From assembly GCA_023362775.1 (NCBI GenBank), contig JALMGJ010000003.1, positions 184,657,225-184,721,224 of the forward strand: a DNA stretch of 64,000 nucleotides, in the 5' to 3' direction. The translations under genes were made by a program, and so were the position numbers. The stretch is from Charina bottae (lineage: Eukaryota > Chordata > Lepidosauria > Squamata > Charinaidae). The stretch's first letter is position 1; every line of letters begins with the position of its first letter. This document shows, one piece after another, positions 23,190-33,239 of the stretch. The notes below the pieces were generated by a model. It ran no database searches. It was not told the origin of the DNA and saw only the letters and a list, made by a program, of their open reading frames with translations.

Positions 23190-24346
23190 TTATAGGAGAT
23201 TAGGTGGGGTTTTTTGTTGTGTTGAAATGTTAATGAGTGGCTGATGAGCGTGATTAGCATGTTCATTGTGAGAAGTATTCCCATGTCCTGGTGGTTGGAC
23301 TGAGTTCGTTGACCTTTTGCAGGCTGTGTTTTTCAGGACTGGTAGCCAGGTTTTGCTAATTTTTAAACTTTCTTCTTTTTTATTGTAACTGTGCTGGTGT
23401 TTGTGAATTTCAATGGCTTCTCTGTATAATCTGGTGTAGTAGCTTTTGGTGTTGTCCAGTATTTCTGTGTTTTCAAATAGGATTTTGTGTCCCGTTTGCT
23501 TGAGAGCATGTTCAGCTACTGAAGATTTTTCCGGTTGCTGTAGTCTGCAGTGTCTTTCATGTTCTTTTATCCTGGTGTGAATGCTTCGTTTTGTGGTTCC
23601 GATGTATACTTGTCCACAGCTGCATGGTATGCGGTATACTCCTGCAGCGGTGCGGGGGTCCCTTTTGTCTTTTGCTGATTTTAGCATTTGTTGTATTTTT
23701 CTGGTGGGTCTGAAGACTGTTTGAAAGTTGTGTTTTTCCATCAGTTTTCCCATGCGGTCAGTGACTCCTTTGATGTAGGGCAGGAATATTTTTTTGTGGG
23801 GGGCTGTTTTTCTTCAGTTGGATGTTGTTTTCTTGGTTTGATGGCTCTTTTTATTTCATTCTTGGAATAGCCATTTGCCTGTAGGACCCAATTCAGATGG
23901 TTAAGTTCATTGTTGAGAAACTGGGTTTCACAGTTTCGATTAGCACGATCCACCAAGGTTTGGATCATGCCTCTCTTTTGTCGTGGGTGGTGATTGGAAT
24001 TTTTGTGTAGATATCGGTCCGTATGGGTGGGTTTTCTGTATACTTTGTGTCCTAGTTTGAGGTCCGGATTGCGTATGACCAGCGTATCTAAAAATGGAAG
24101 TTTGCCATCAGTTTCTTTTTCCATAGTGAATTGTATATTGGGGTGGATGCCATTTAGGTGGTCCAGAAATTTCTCCAGTTCTTCTTCAGTATGACTCCAA
24201 ATTGCGAAGGTGTCATCCACGAACCGGAACCAGACTGTTGGTGTAATGGGTGCCGATTCCAAAGCCTGTTTTTCAAAGTGTTCCATGTAAAAGTTTGCTA
24301 TGACTGGGCTCAGGGGGCTTCCCATTGCAACGCCATCCATGAAGCC
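23190..24346 (-). pseudogene. PLE reverse transcriptase/GIY-YIG, left arm
   Basis: Minus-strand coding remnant beginning at the RT motif FMDGVAMGSPLSPVIANFYME (about 24346) and continuing through the catalytic FVDD (WFRFVDDTFAIW) to the PLE C-terminus. A one-base loss in an A run near 23795 shifts the frame. The second frame (from 23753) carries the GIY-YIG-type endonuclease core GVYRIPCSCGQVYIGTTKRS and the C-terminal tail, ending at 23190. About half of the usual PLE protein, including the N-terminal RT region, is missing. The open frame drawn upstream of 24346 is antisense to the right arm and is not real protein. Confidence 0.85.
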
Positions 24347-25470
24347 CCCCTGAGCCCAGTCATAGCAAACTTTTACATGGAACACTTTGAAAAACAGGCT
24401 TTGGAATCGGCACCCATTACACCAACAGTCTGGTTCCGGTTCGTGGATGACACCTTCGCAATTTGGAGTCATACTGAAGAAGAACTGGAGAAATTTCTGG
24501 ACCACCTAAACGGCATCCACCCCAATATACAATTCACTATGGAAAAAGAAACTGATGGCAAACTTCCATTTTTAGATACGCTGGTCATACGCAATCCGGA
24601 CCTCAAACTAGGACACAAAGTATACAGAAAACCCACCCATACGGACCGATATCTACACAAAAATTCCAATCACCACCCACGACAAAAGAGAGGCATGATC
24701 CAAACCTTGGTGGATCGTGCTAATCGAAACTGTGAAACCCAGTTTCTCAACAATGAACTTAACCATCTGAATTGGGTCCTACAGGCAAATGGCTATTCCA
24801 AGAATGAAATAAAAAGAGCCATCAAACCAAGAAAACAACATCCAACTGAAGAAAAACAGCCCCCCACAAACAAAGTATTCCTGCCCTACATCAAAGGAGT
24901 CACTGACCGCATGGGAAAACTGATGGAAAAACACAACTTTCAAACAGTCTTCAGACCCACCAGAAAAATACAACAAATGCTAAAATCAGCAAAAGACAAA
25001 AGGGACCCCCGCACCGCTGCAGGAGTATACCGCATACCATGCAGCTGTGGACAAGTATACATCGGAACCACAAAACGAAGCATTCACACCAGGATAAAAG
25101 AACATGAAAGACACTGAAGACTACAGCAACCGGAATAATCTTCAGTAGCTGAACATGCTCTCAAGCAAACGGGACACAAAATCCTATTTGAAAACACAGA
25201 AATACTGGACAACACCAAAAGCCACTACACCAGATTATACAGAGAAGCCATTGAAATTCACAAACACCAGCACAGTTACAATAAAAAAGAAGAAAGTTTA
25301 AAAATTAGCAAAACCTGGCTACCAGTCCTGAAAAACACAGCCTGCAAAAGGTCAACGAACTCAGTCCAACCACCAGGACATGGGAATACTTCTCACAATG
25401 AACATGCTAATCACGCTCAGCAGCCACTCGTTAACATTTCAACACAACAAAAAACCCCACCTAATCTCCT
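24343..25470 (+). pseudogene. PLE reverse transcriptase/GIY-YIG, right arm
   Basis: Plus-strand copy starting at PLSPVIANFYMEH with the same FVDD motif. The linker (KQPPTNKVFLPYIKGVTDRM) stays in frame here, unlike the left arm, and the GIY-YIG core GVYRIPCSCGQVYIGTTKRS follows. A TGC-to-TGA change ends the frame at 25117, and a second stop lies at about 25136 (GAATAA where the left arm has GAAAAA). Residues upstream of 24343 in the same frame are antisense to the left arm. The two arms therefore decayed by different lesions after insertion. Confidence 0.85.
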
Positions 25471-25544
25471 ATAATTTAGCTCTATAAATAGAACATTGCC
25501 ACTCTACCTGGGCACAGAGATTTTGCTTCTATCTGTGCTCCTGC

Positions 25545-25585
25545 CCTCTGAAGATGCTGGCCACAGATGCTGGCGAAACGTTAGG
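25545..25585 (+). ncRNA. Hammerhead-like motif, right arm of pair 1
   Basis: CCT (25545-25547) can pair with AGG (25583-25585) as stem I. CTGAAGA is at 25548-25554 and one extra T at 25555. GCTGGC (25556-25561) pairs with GCTGGC (25569-25574) through two G-U pairs around loop CACAGAT. GAAA is at 25575-25578, then CGT and T as the putative cleavage base. The order matches a type I hammerhead core (CUGANGA, stem II, GAAA, very short stem III, H, stem I). The extra base beside stem II is a departure from the consensus. Hammerheads are known in PLE terminal regions of other animals. Activity is not shown. Confidence 0.5.
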
Positions 25586-25670
25586 AACCACAACTTCCAG
25601 AACACGGCCACACAGCCCGGAAGACCCACAACAGCCATTGAACTCCGGCCGTGAAAGCCTTCGACAATAC

Positions 25671-25682
25671 ATTGTGTACTTT
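25671..25682. repeat. Target-site duplication, right (PLE pair 1)
   Basis: Identical to 23016-23027. Confidence 0.9.
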
Positions 25683-26152
25683 ATTTATATTCTGATGAAT
25701 ACCATCATTGAGTTGTTCAACAAAATTATTATACTATATAGCAATAGCTTTGTAGACTGGATAAAATTCCTTTTATCTGTTAATCAGCTATATAGTGTCT
25801 TGCCCAAAATGAAGGATTTTAGTAATGCCAATTAAGGTCATTGGAGCTTCAGAGAAGAGAATATAAAAATGCAACTCAAAGATACTTCTTATCCAGTTTT
25901 TATATGGGCTCACGTTATTCTAAAAGACCAATTGAGTTTCCAAAGAATATATATTTTAGCAGTGCATTAACAAATAATAAAGTTAGTCAAGTTAGCATTC
26001 TGGTGTTAATAAATACAGTAAGTATGGTGCAATACGTTTCTGTTTTGGCTTAAAATGCCACTTCTAAATATGAGCATGCCAAGTTAATAAAGAGCCAGTT
26101 AGTGCCAGTACAAAATATTTAATAGTGCTATTATAAAATTCAAAGTATTTAC

Positions 26153-26288
26153 CAAATGGGGAAAAACAGTAAATTTGGGGAGTATTTCAAATCTTAAAAA
26201 ACAAATAGCTTTGTACAAATTGAAAGGTTAAATGAAAGACAGTTTGCCTCTGTTGGATAAGAAACTTACACGAAGTGCTTGTTCCTGA
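26153..26288 (+). repeat. Inverted repeat, left arm (136 bp)
   Basis: Matches the complement of 26581-26716 at 132 of 136 positions by my count, without gaps. It contains no known element. Its flanks look like ordinary AT-rich DNA, so this is probably the source copy. Confidence 0.85.
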
Positions 26289-26463
26289 TTTCTGACATTG
26301 TCTACTCAGCTGTAAGCATGGCTGGTGCTACAGTCATGGAAGAAGTCCATATGACTTGTTTAGAAGAAAAGGAATACTGCATCTAGTTCCATCCTTTCTC
26401 TAATAAAAAATTAGTATAGCATAGAGACAGGTAAGAACATATATAGATATGTTCTTGGACAGT

Positions 26464-26795
26464 GTAGTATTGTTAAGATATTGAGTTTGGAGTGGGACAC
26501 CCAGGATCTAGTTTACCCACAGCCATGAAAGCAAACTGAGTGACTTTGTGCCAGTCACTCTCTGACAGCCCAGCCTGCCTTCAGGAACAAGCACTTTGTG
26601 TAAGTTTCTTATCCAACAGAGGCAAACTGTCTTTCATTTAACCTTTGAATTTGTACAACGCTATTTGTTTTTTAAGACTTGAAATACTCCCCAAATTTAC
26701 TGTTTTTCCCCATTTGTTGTGGGACAAAATAGGAGGCTGGTGCACTGTGTACACTGTCTTGAGCTCCTCTATGAAAAGTGAGGTATAGAACTAAC
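26464..26795 (+). mobile_element. tRNA-type SINE interrupted by inverted repeat
   Basis: The 5' part (26464-26580) has the SINE middle CCATGAAAGCAAACTGAGTG, GTGCCAGTCACTCTCTGACA and GCCCAGCCTGCCT. The 3' part (26717-26795) resumes with TTGTTGTGGGACAAAATAGG and GTCTTGAGCTCC. The intact SINE at 63092-63325 shows these blocks are normally contiguous (CACCTCACAGGGTTTTTGTG). The break holds the 136-bp inverted copy. Confidence 0.7.
26581..26716 (-). repeat. Inverted repeat, right arm inserted in SINE
   Basis: An inverted copy of 26153-26288, about 97% identical, sitting between the two halves of the SINE. No target-site duplication or terminal repeats flank it, which argues against a transposon and for a templated insertion. 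Confidence 0.8.
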
Positions 26796-28440
26796 CAATT
26801 GTTGTTATTTACCACTGGTGTGCACCATATATTACACTGGTGAAAGTGAAACTTTCCATCTGAACTTTTAAAAAGAGGGACAGTACTTACAATCTTTGTT
26901 CCAGCTGCATATATTCTGGATAGCATGAGGAGATCAGTTCAAGTTCAATTTGGGTGTTCTCTACCCAACTCCGAAATGCTGTCATCAGGTTAAAAAAAGA
27001 CATGCATGTAATTGTAAGGGCTAAATTATGGATAATTCCTCTACATAAGCAACATGTTTACTAGGCCATTTTTCATATTTCCAGTTCAGCAGTATGGGGA
27101 ATGATATAGAAGTATAGACCGAAATAAAATGACTGACTGGAATGATGTAGAAGTATGGAAATAATACTTAAAGAAGGTATATACCGTATGTAGTTAATCC
27201 TGACCCATTTGCACTGACAGTGGATAGCTTACTATTTATTGGAAATGTTTATGTTGGCACTACACATGCTTTCTCTTTTCTGTGCAAGTGGGTAACAAAA
27301 CAGCCTGAATTCAAAACATTGGTCCATACGGTAGATGAGGACTAGATGCTATTCATGATTGCAGAACATATTCAAAATAATGTTCAGCAGATATATAAGA
27401 AGATATACCTCAAGACATAGATTACTGTCTGATTGTACACTGTTGGCTTTGGAACAGGAAAAAAAACACATAATGGACTAGATCAAAATAGAAGTGCATA
27501 TGGTGTTACTCATGAAGGCAAGTTCATCCAGTTTTAAGGATTCCTGGCTTTCCTTTATGGGTAGGTTTTGAGGAGAACATATAGGCTGGAGAAGTTAAGT
27601 TCTACCACCCAGATGTTCAATCTGAATCTGCTATAAACTTCTATATATTTTTGTTTTCAGTGAGAGAGGTTTTTTTATGTTTGGATGTAAAGTTTTATGT
27701 GATACAGGAAAATAACATTTTTGTGGGATCTCTACTAAAAGGAGTTTTTATATTATTATTCCCAGTGGAGAGGACCCTCAAGATATCCAGTCTAAATTAA
27801 CAGAACAACAACAACAAAAGCACAAGCAATTCTTTATTTTCTAGTTATTGATTCTGAGAGCCAAATCTCTGTCAGTTAAAACTATGTAGACAATGTAGGA
27901 ATTGACTGAAGGTTCAATACCAGATTGATTGTATTAATTAAAAAAAAACCAGCAGAGGGAAGAGAATCACACATAATTTTTTCCACAAGAGATTTCCTTT
28001 TACTGCCTGAAATGCTTCCTGTACTGTCAATATTTTGGATTCTTTATAATCAATATTTACTGCTGAGAATTATCCTGAGTAGTTATAGATGTAGAAAGAC
28101 AAGCACAATTAGAGGATCATTACATGTGCTAGATGCATATTTTAAGTTAAGTGTTGATTTATTTGGTCCTGTTTTGTGTAAAGAATGTGTTGACGGTCAA
28201 TATTAAACAAAGAAAAATAATAGAGACTAGGACACAGCTGCTGAGAAAAATAACAGGAAAATGGCAGATCCATGAATAATACATTGGAATACATTTAGGC
28301 GGGGATGTTGCCTAGTAATAATCTAATCTAACAGTATTCACTTACAAATTTGAAATTATGCAATGTCTTTGGATAGCCAAACTGGAATTCATGTGGTAAG
28401 AGACTGTATGAAGGTAGTTTGATTCAAGAGTTAATGTGAT
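26796..28440. other. No identified features
   Basis: AT-rich. Open frames (for example 27925-28206) show no known domain. Confidence 0.4.
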
Positions 28441-28490
28441 ACATATACATACATACATACATACATACATACATACATACATACATACAT
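28441..28490 (+). repeat. (ACAT)n microsatellite
   Basis: About twelve tandem ACAT units, uninterrupted. Confidence 0.95.
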
Positions 28491-29205
28491 GGTGATAATG
28501 TATGTGATTATCTGAATGGTACTTCACAAAGCTTATACTTCTTTCTTTTCTGTGACTCAGCTGTTGAGATTTGAATGTTTTATCATATATCAAAAACATT
28601 CATTAATATACAGTATGCTCTATCATGGTGTTGAAATGTGTGCATGAAATGGCTGCTTGCTTCTTGAATATAATATGTGCTGCCCATTTAGACAGAACTG
28701 TTGTTATCAAAAAATTTGAGGACCACCAACCAGGTCTTCTCAGAACCAGACTGATTTCTCCTTAAGCTATTCCAAACTATTCACTCATTTATTTCAATGT
28801 ATTGCTCTTAATACTGCTTCAGTATCTATATGTTCTTTGGTACTGTGATCAAACATGGATGCAAAATGTCTCTCTTTTTTCAAGGACCACATGTAGGCCT
28901 TGTGGAACATGCAGCTAGGATAAGGTAAGTAGCAGCTTTAGTTAAAAATGTAATGTGGTCCTATTCAGTATAAAAAGCACCTTTTTTCACAAGTTGATTC
29001 TCTTTCACCCACCCTCAACCATATTGTCCACTCTTAACACTTACTATGTCCACTTTTAACTCTTTCATTGGTGGCAGCTGGAGAGGTGTACAAGGGGCTT
29101 TTGAGCTGCAAGTTATGGACCTAGAGTTTAATAATAATGCCCATTTTTATCCCACAGATTGTGTCTTTCTCCCACGCCCATCATTCTCAATAGAATACAC
29201 AATGG
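28491..29205. other. No identified features
   Basis: No recognised repeat or gene. Confidence 0.4.
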
Positions 29206-29213
29206 AGATAGAG
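29206..29213. repeat. Target-site duplication, left (hAT MITE)
   Basis: AGATAGAG, repeated exactly at 29622-29629. Confidence 0.9.
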
Positions 29214-29299
29214 CAGAGCTTTCCAAACTGTGTGTCATGACACGTTAGTGTGTTGGCTGCAGTGTCTGGGTGTGTTGCGGCTGCTGCTGCCTCCAAGTC

Positions 29300-29455
29300 C
29301 TGCCAGGATTCTGCGCAGGTCCTAGTGCCTGCCTTGTGCCCTGATGCCTCCAAACCTGCTGTGATTCCGCACAGGTCCTAGTGCCTGCCTTGTGCCCTGA
29401 TGCCTCCAAACCTGCTGTGATTCCGCACAGGTCCTAGTGCCTGCCTTGTGCCCTG
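29300..29455 (+). repeat. Minisatellite, ~57-bp unit
   Basis: The unit carries TCCTAGTGCCTGCCTTGTGC, CCTGATGCCTCCAAACCTGC and TGTGATTCCGCACAGG, repeated about 2.7 times. Confidence 0.85.
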
Positions 29456-29580
29456 CTGTAAGAGTGTGTCGTGAAATGATGCCCTGTTGTAAGAGTGTGT
29501 CGCGAAATGATGCCCTGCTGTAAGAGTGTGTCGCGAAATGATGCCCTGCTGTAAGAGTGTGTCGTGAAATGATGCATGTC
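29455..29580 (+). repeat. Minisatellite, ~30-bp unit
   Basis: Four copies of TGTAAGAGTGTGTCGYGAAA followed by TGATGCCC(TG). Copies differ at single sites (CGTG or CGCG). Confidence 0.9.
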
Positions 29581-29621
29581 TAAAAAGTGTGTCACCAACA
29601 TGAAAAGTTTGGAAAGCTCTG

Positions 29622-29629
29622 AGATAGAG
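29622..29629. repeat. Target-site duplication, right (hAT MITE)
   Basis: Identical to 29206-29213. Confidence 0.9.
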
Positions 29630-30846
29630 TGTAGCATGGACTTGTTTTATGTACCCCTGTAAGCTGCAGTGGCAGTTTTGCCATCCATTTTGGCATTCTC
29701 ATGGTTTCCCATTTCTATAGGACTGAGGCTATTGTTGACTTTAGTGGTCTGTGTCATGTCCTTTATATCTACTGAGATATTCACAGGCTTGGGCTGGGTG
29801 TTGATGATCCCTGACCAGATAAAGAAATCAACTCATATTACATTGCATTGATGCAGTCAGTGCAATTAGGGTTTTTTTTTCACAAGGTAGACAGCTGTGA
29901 AGAGAAAGATAAACCATTAATTTAAATACTTCTGAGCTCCAAATCCATTGAGGGTCATCATAATTTCCTGTACAATTTTATCTATCTTTTTCTAGAATCT
30001 GCTTAGTCTTCCTGTTCTAACCTGATGGCCGATTCAAATGATATATCTGGTTTATTCAGTAAGAGTCCTTTGGGTTTTATGAAACTCTCCTTATGTATAT
30101 TGCTTTTAGCATGTAAACTTTTGAGAAAAGGGAAAAATCTGAGTGCAAATCTATTTGCAAATAACATTTGGATTTCACAGAGGTGAAATGAAAAGTAAGA
30201 TCAGACATTCTCTAAAATGCCAAATGACTTTCGAAAGAAATGTGACAGGTCAGAGAAAGTTATTTTAATTTGCTGCTGACAATGAATTGATCAGAGCCAA
30301 GAGCTAAAGAATGACATTCTGTATTAAACAAGAATAACCCAATACATGCTTGCTCTCTTTTATGTTGTACTTTTCAAGTAAATCATAATGGAACTACCAG
30401 TATTCTAAGAAATGTTCACAAAACTTCATAAATGGAGACTTTCTCAGGAATATCTCTGGTCAGGGGAATATATATCATACTTCTCCTGGCAAAAATCCCA
30501 TTATATAACTAAATCACATTGCATAAATTTGTTTTTCCTGACATTTTCCTACCTCTGTAAGCATGCTTCATAGAAAACTTACATAGCATAATTTTAACTA
30601 ATGTTGGAATGGGCTTTCTTTATCTAAGTGGCCCTCTTCATAAGAAGCAAAACTGCAGCAGTGAATAAGCCCAGCTCTATAGGCAAAAAAATCCAGATTT
30701 CAAAATATTTCCCCCTTTACATGTTTGAAGAAGCAGTGAATGCACTTGTTCGTTTATGGGTATCTGCGTGCGGGCTTTGACTGAGTACTTAATAAATGTA
30801 AATTTTATTTTAATAGTATAACATTATGGGTTCTTTTGTATGTATT
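29630..30846. other. No identified features
   Basis: No recognised repeat or gene. Confidence 0.4.
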
Positions 30847-30868
30847 CCCAATATATCTTTCTATTCTT
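30847..30868. repeat. Target-site duplication, left (L1-derived)
   Basis: 22 bases starting CCCAATATATC. They match 31469-31490 except for one base. Confidence 0.8.
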
Positions 30869-31468
30869 TTTTTTTGTAATAAGAATTTTTATTAAGTTTA
30901 AAGTAAAGATAAAAACTACAAAAAAAGAAAAAAGTAAAAAAGTAAAAAAACAGAAAATGGAAAAAGATTTTTTTTTTTGGAGAGATTACAAGATGACTTC
31001 CGACTTTCAACAACAAGAATATTCAGCAATTTCCATAATTAATCCCTTACTCTAACCCAAATCACATTATTTCTATAAATCATTTCATAAACACATAATA
31101 AAAATCACTTAAAACAATTGCTCTTTCCCCTTATATATAAAGAGAAATAAACAAATATATAAACCTCTAAATCAACTTCCTCCCCCAAAGGAACCTATTT
31201 ATTAAATATTTCCTTCCTTTCACTATTCTATATATTTCTGGCTACGTCGTCCCTTACCAGGTGGTAAGTGGCCGGTTGCGATTTTCAGACTGCAAGGTGA
31301 CTGTTTGGAGGATGAAATGGGATGATTCTGAGCTTTTTCTTTGCTCATGAAAAAGCCCTGGGCTTCAGGTAAAAGCCTGAGCCCCCCCCAAAAAAATGCG
31401 TTGTCAGTTCTGTCCACACGGAGCTCGTGGACAAGGCTGTTCAGTCGGCCATGATCCCCACCGGAAGT
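30869..31468 (-). mobile_element. L1-derived non-autonomous element, 600 bp
   Basis: On the minus strand it begins with a GC-rich 5'-UTR-like head (ACTTCCGGTGGGGATCATGG) and ends in a T/C-rich 3' UTR with an AT-rich terminus. Both ends of an L1-type element are thus present with no ORF2 and no clear ORF1 between them. A duplication of 22 bp with one mismatch flanks it, as expected for L1-type target-primed insertion. Related sequences lie at 9.9, 32, 38.2, 49.1 and 54.0 kb. Confidence 0.75.
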
Positions 31469-31490
31469 CCCAATATATCGTTCTATTCTT
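31469..31490. repeat. Target-site duplication, right (L1-derived)
   Basis: Matches 30847-30868 at 21 of 22 bases. Confidence 0.8.
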
Positions 31491-31959
31491 GATAGGCAGC
31501 ATAGTAGGTTATTAATAGGACAATATGAAATTGATGGTGGGAGGGATCTCACTTTGGTTAGAAAATCACATTGCAAATTTCAAATAATCATCAATTATTT
31601 TGAAATTTAAATTGCATTATTTATTACAAAGTGTAAAATCCATAGTTAAATTTAACTGTTATGTTAAACTCATGTTTTATACTATATGAAATTGTAAAAG
31701 GTGAACTAGTGGATTGGGTAACAGCCTGCAGTTAGTCAGTGCCAATGACAACAATAAATACATCAGCCCAATGGCTGTTCTGTATATTTCTGCAACCACA
31801 TGTGCTAATTCAGTTGATTTCTAGATTATACTTGCATCAAGTTAATTCTCACCAAGGAATGCTGATTTTTGATTAGGTTACTTAAAGCTGCCCACCCCAT
31901 TTCTACAGCACTAAGTTTTTTTTTTGTTTGAATTTTACCAAAGAGAGGCTTTCTACAAC

Positions 31960-32988
31960 AAAGAAATTATTAACTTGGTAATTTGGCTTTTTATATATAA
32001 TTTGTTAAATTGAGATTTAAATAATTGTTTTTTATTGCCTTTTTATTAAAGTGATTTTTGAGGAATATAAAACTTTCTCTTCTTCGTTGAATCTGTGGAT
32101 TGGAGTTCTGATCTATTTGCTTTCATTTCCCATGGGAATGCTGTTTGTTATTACTTTTTATTTTCCTGATTGGCCACACCAGAGATAAAAAGGCTGGAGA
32201 GAGTGTTCACTTACAGCGTTAATGACTTTACCTTCCTGAGGCACTAGAGGGCGCCGTAATCTATCTTACTGTTAAGAAATATGGAGGAAATTAATTTGAT
32301 ATTTAAAGATCTCTGCAATGCTGTTATTCAAGTCTTGGAGCATTTCTCAGAATTTGTGGAGTCCAAATTGTCACAAGAATTGAGAGAAATTGATAAGGCT
32401 GAAAACTACCTTAAGAGTAAAGTGGTTTCTCCAAAGAAAAAGATGAGAATTGGTGACTTACATTTAAATAGTCAAAGGAAAATTGAGTTGGCGAAAGTTG
32501 AAGATAAGAAGACCGTGTTGCCACCACACCATGATCAAGAAAGAGAATTAAACTCTAGAGGCTGGAAGATTTTGGACAAATCTTTGGGCTTTTTAAAGGA
32601 GGTTGTAGAATTTGAAATTGACAAGAAGAAAGCTCTATACATAATACTGAGACATGTAAATGCCTTGGTTTACTTTGAAGTGGGATAATTGTTTAAATGT
32701 GTTTATCAGGGTGGTTTCTTAAAGGTTTTGATAAATAGATTATGGAAAGAAGGAAACTTTGATGTAACCTTAGAGAGAGAGAGTGTAAAATATAAATGTA
32801 CTTATAACTGCTGTTAAGAAGATCAGAAGCCACTTGTTTATTATTTTTCTTGTTTTTCTTTTTCCTTCTTTTCTATCTCTTTTTCTTTATTTTTTCACTT
32901 TTCTATTACTTTTCTCTATTTCTCTTATCTTTAACTTAAAATTTGTATTGTTTTTACTTTGTGCAAAAACTTCTTTAATAAAAATTAT
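31960..32988 (+). mobile_element. L1-derived element with short ORF
   Basis: The region keeps the block order seen (on the other strand) in the 38.2-kb element: an A/T-rich 5' part, TTTCCCATGGGAATGCTG, the motif GGCACTAGAGGGCGCCGTAA, an ATG ORF (32281-32688), then a 3' UTR with GAAGATCAGAAGCCACTTGT and a long T/C tract. It ends in AATAAAAATTAT and passes straight into the microsatellite at 32988. The GC-rich 5' head is missing, so it is 5'-truncated. Confidence 0.6.
32281..32688 (+). CDS. Short ORF of the L1-derived element, 135 codons
   Basis: Starts MEEINLIFKDLCNAVIQ and is rich in Lys and Glu, with heptad-like hydrophobic spacing over residues 1-50 that could form a coiled coil. A related ATG at the same place in the 38.2-kb element (complement near 39050) begins MEQN but is interrupted. 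The position, between a 5' UTR and the 3' UTR, would suit a truncated ORF1, the RNA-binding protein of L1. I do not recognise an RRM or zinc domain. It may be only a relic frame. Confidence 0.35.
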   Translation: MEEINLIFKDLCNAVIQVLEHFSEFVESKLSQELREIDKAENYLKSKVVSPKKKMRIGDLHLNSQRKIELAKVEDKKTVLPPHHDQERELNSRGWKILDKSLGFLKEVVEFEIDKKKALYIILRHVNALVYFEVG

Positions 32989-33007
32989 ATGTATGTATGT
33001 ATATATA

Positions 33008-33042
<35 letters not shown>

Positions 33043-33063
33043 ATGTATGTATGTATGTATGTA

Positions 33064-33094
<31 letters not shown>

Positions 33095-33095
33095 T

Positions 33096-33176
<81 letters not shown>

Positions 33177-33197
33177 GTATGTATGTATGTATGTATG

Positions 33198-33236
<39 letters not shown>
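32988..33236 (+). repeat. Compound (TATG)n/(TG)n/(TA)n microsatellite
   Basis: About 245 bp of ATGT, TGTGTA and TG units, ending in a run of about 19 TA units. It fills the gap between the 3' end of the L1-derived element and the 5' truncation point of the L2 copy. Confidence 0.95.

Positions 33237-33239
<3 letters not shown>

Larger units (their letters stand above)
23028..25670. mobile_element. Inverted pair of Penelope-like elements (pair 1)
   Basis: A 2.64-kb near-perfect palindrome. The left arm (23028-24340) is a PLE on the minus strand and the right arm (24341-25670) is the same PLE on the plus strand. They lie head to head, with 5'-truncated coding ends at the centre and 3' ends outward. 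The right arm carries about 34 more bases of 3' end (GGCCGTGAAAGCCTTCGACA, about 25650-25669) that the left arm lacks. A 12-bp perfect duplication flanks the whole. The centre has a short spacer (CCCATTGCAACGCCATCCAT) between arms. Internal features are listed separately. Confidence 0.9.
29214..29621. mobile_element. hAT-type non-autonomous transposon with minisatellites
   Basis: Terminal inverted repeats are CAGAGCTTTCCAAACT... and ...AGTTTGGAAAGCTCTG, more than 15 bp after allowing small differences, flanked by a perfect 8-bp duplication as in the hAT superfamily. The interior is two minisatellites: a ~57-bp unit (about 29300-29455) and a ~30-bp unit (about 29455-29580). There is no transposase, so movement would need a hAT transposase supplied elsewhere. 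Confidence 0.85.

Noticed and set aside
24158..24342. N-terminal 60 residues of the PLE frames that cross the palindrome centre (both strands)
   Set aside because: They are antisense to the opposite arm. The true protein begins at the SPLSPVIANF region.
23028..25670. Palindrome as an assembly artefact
   Set aside because: The arms differ by distinct substitutions, a frameshift and unequal 3' ends, and an exact target duplication encloses the pair, so a mis-joined duplicate is unlikely. Long reads would settle it.
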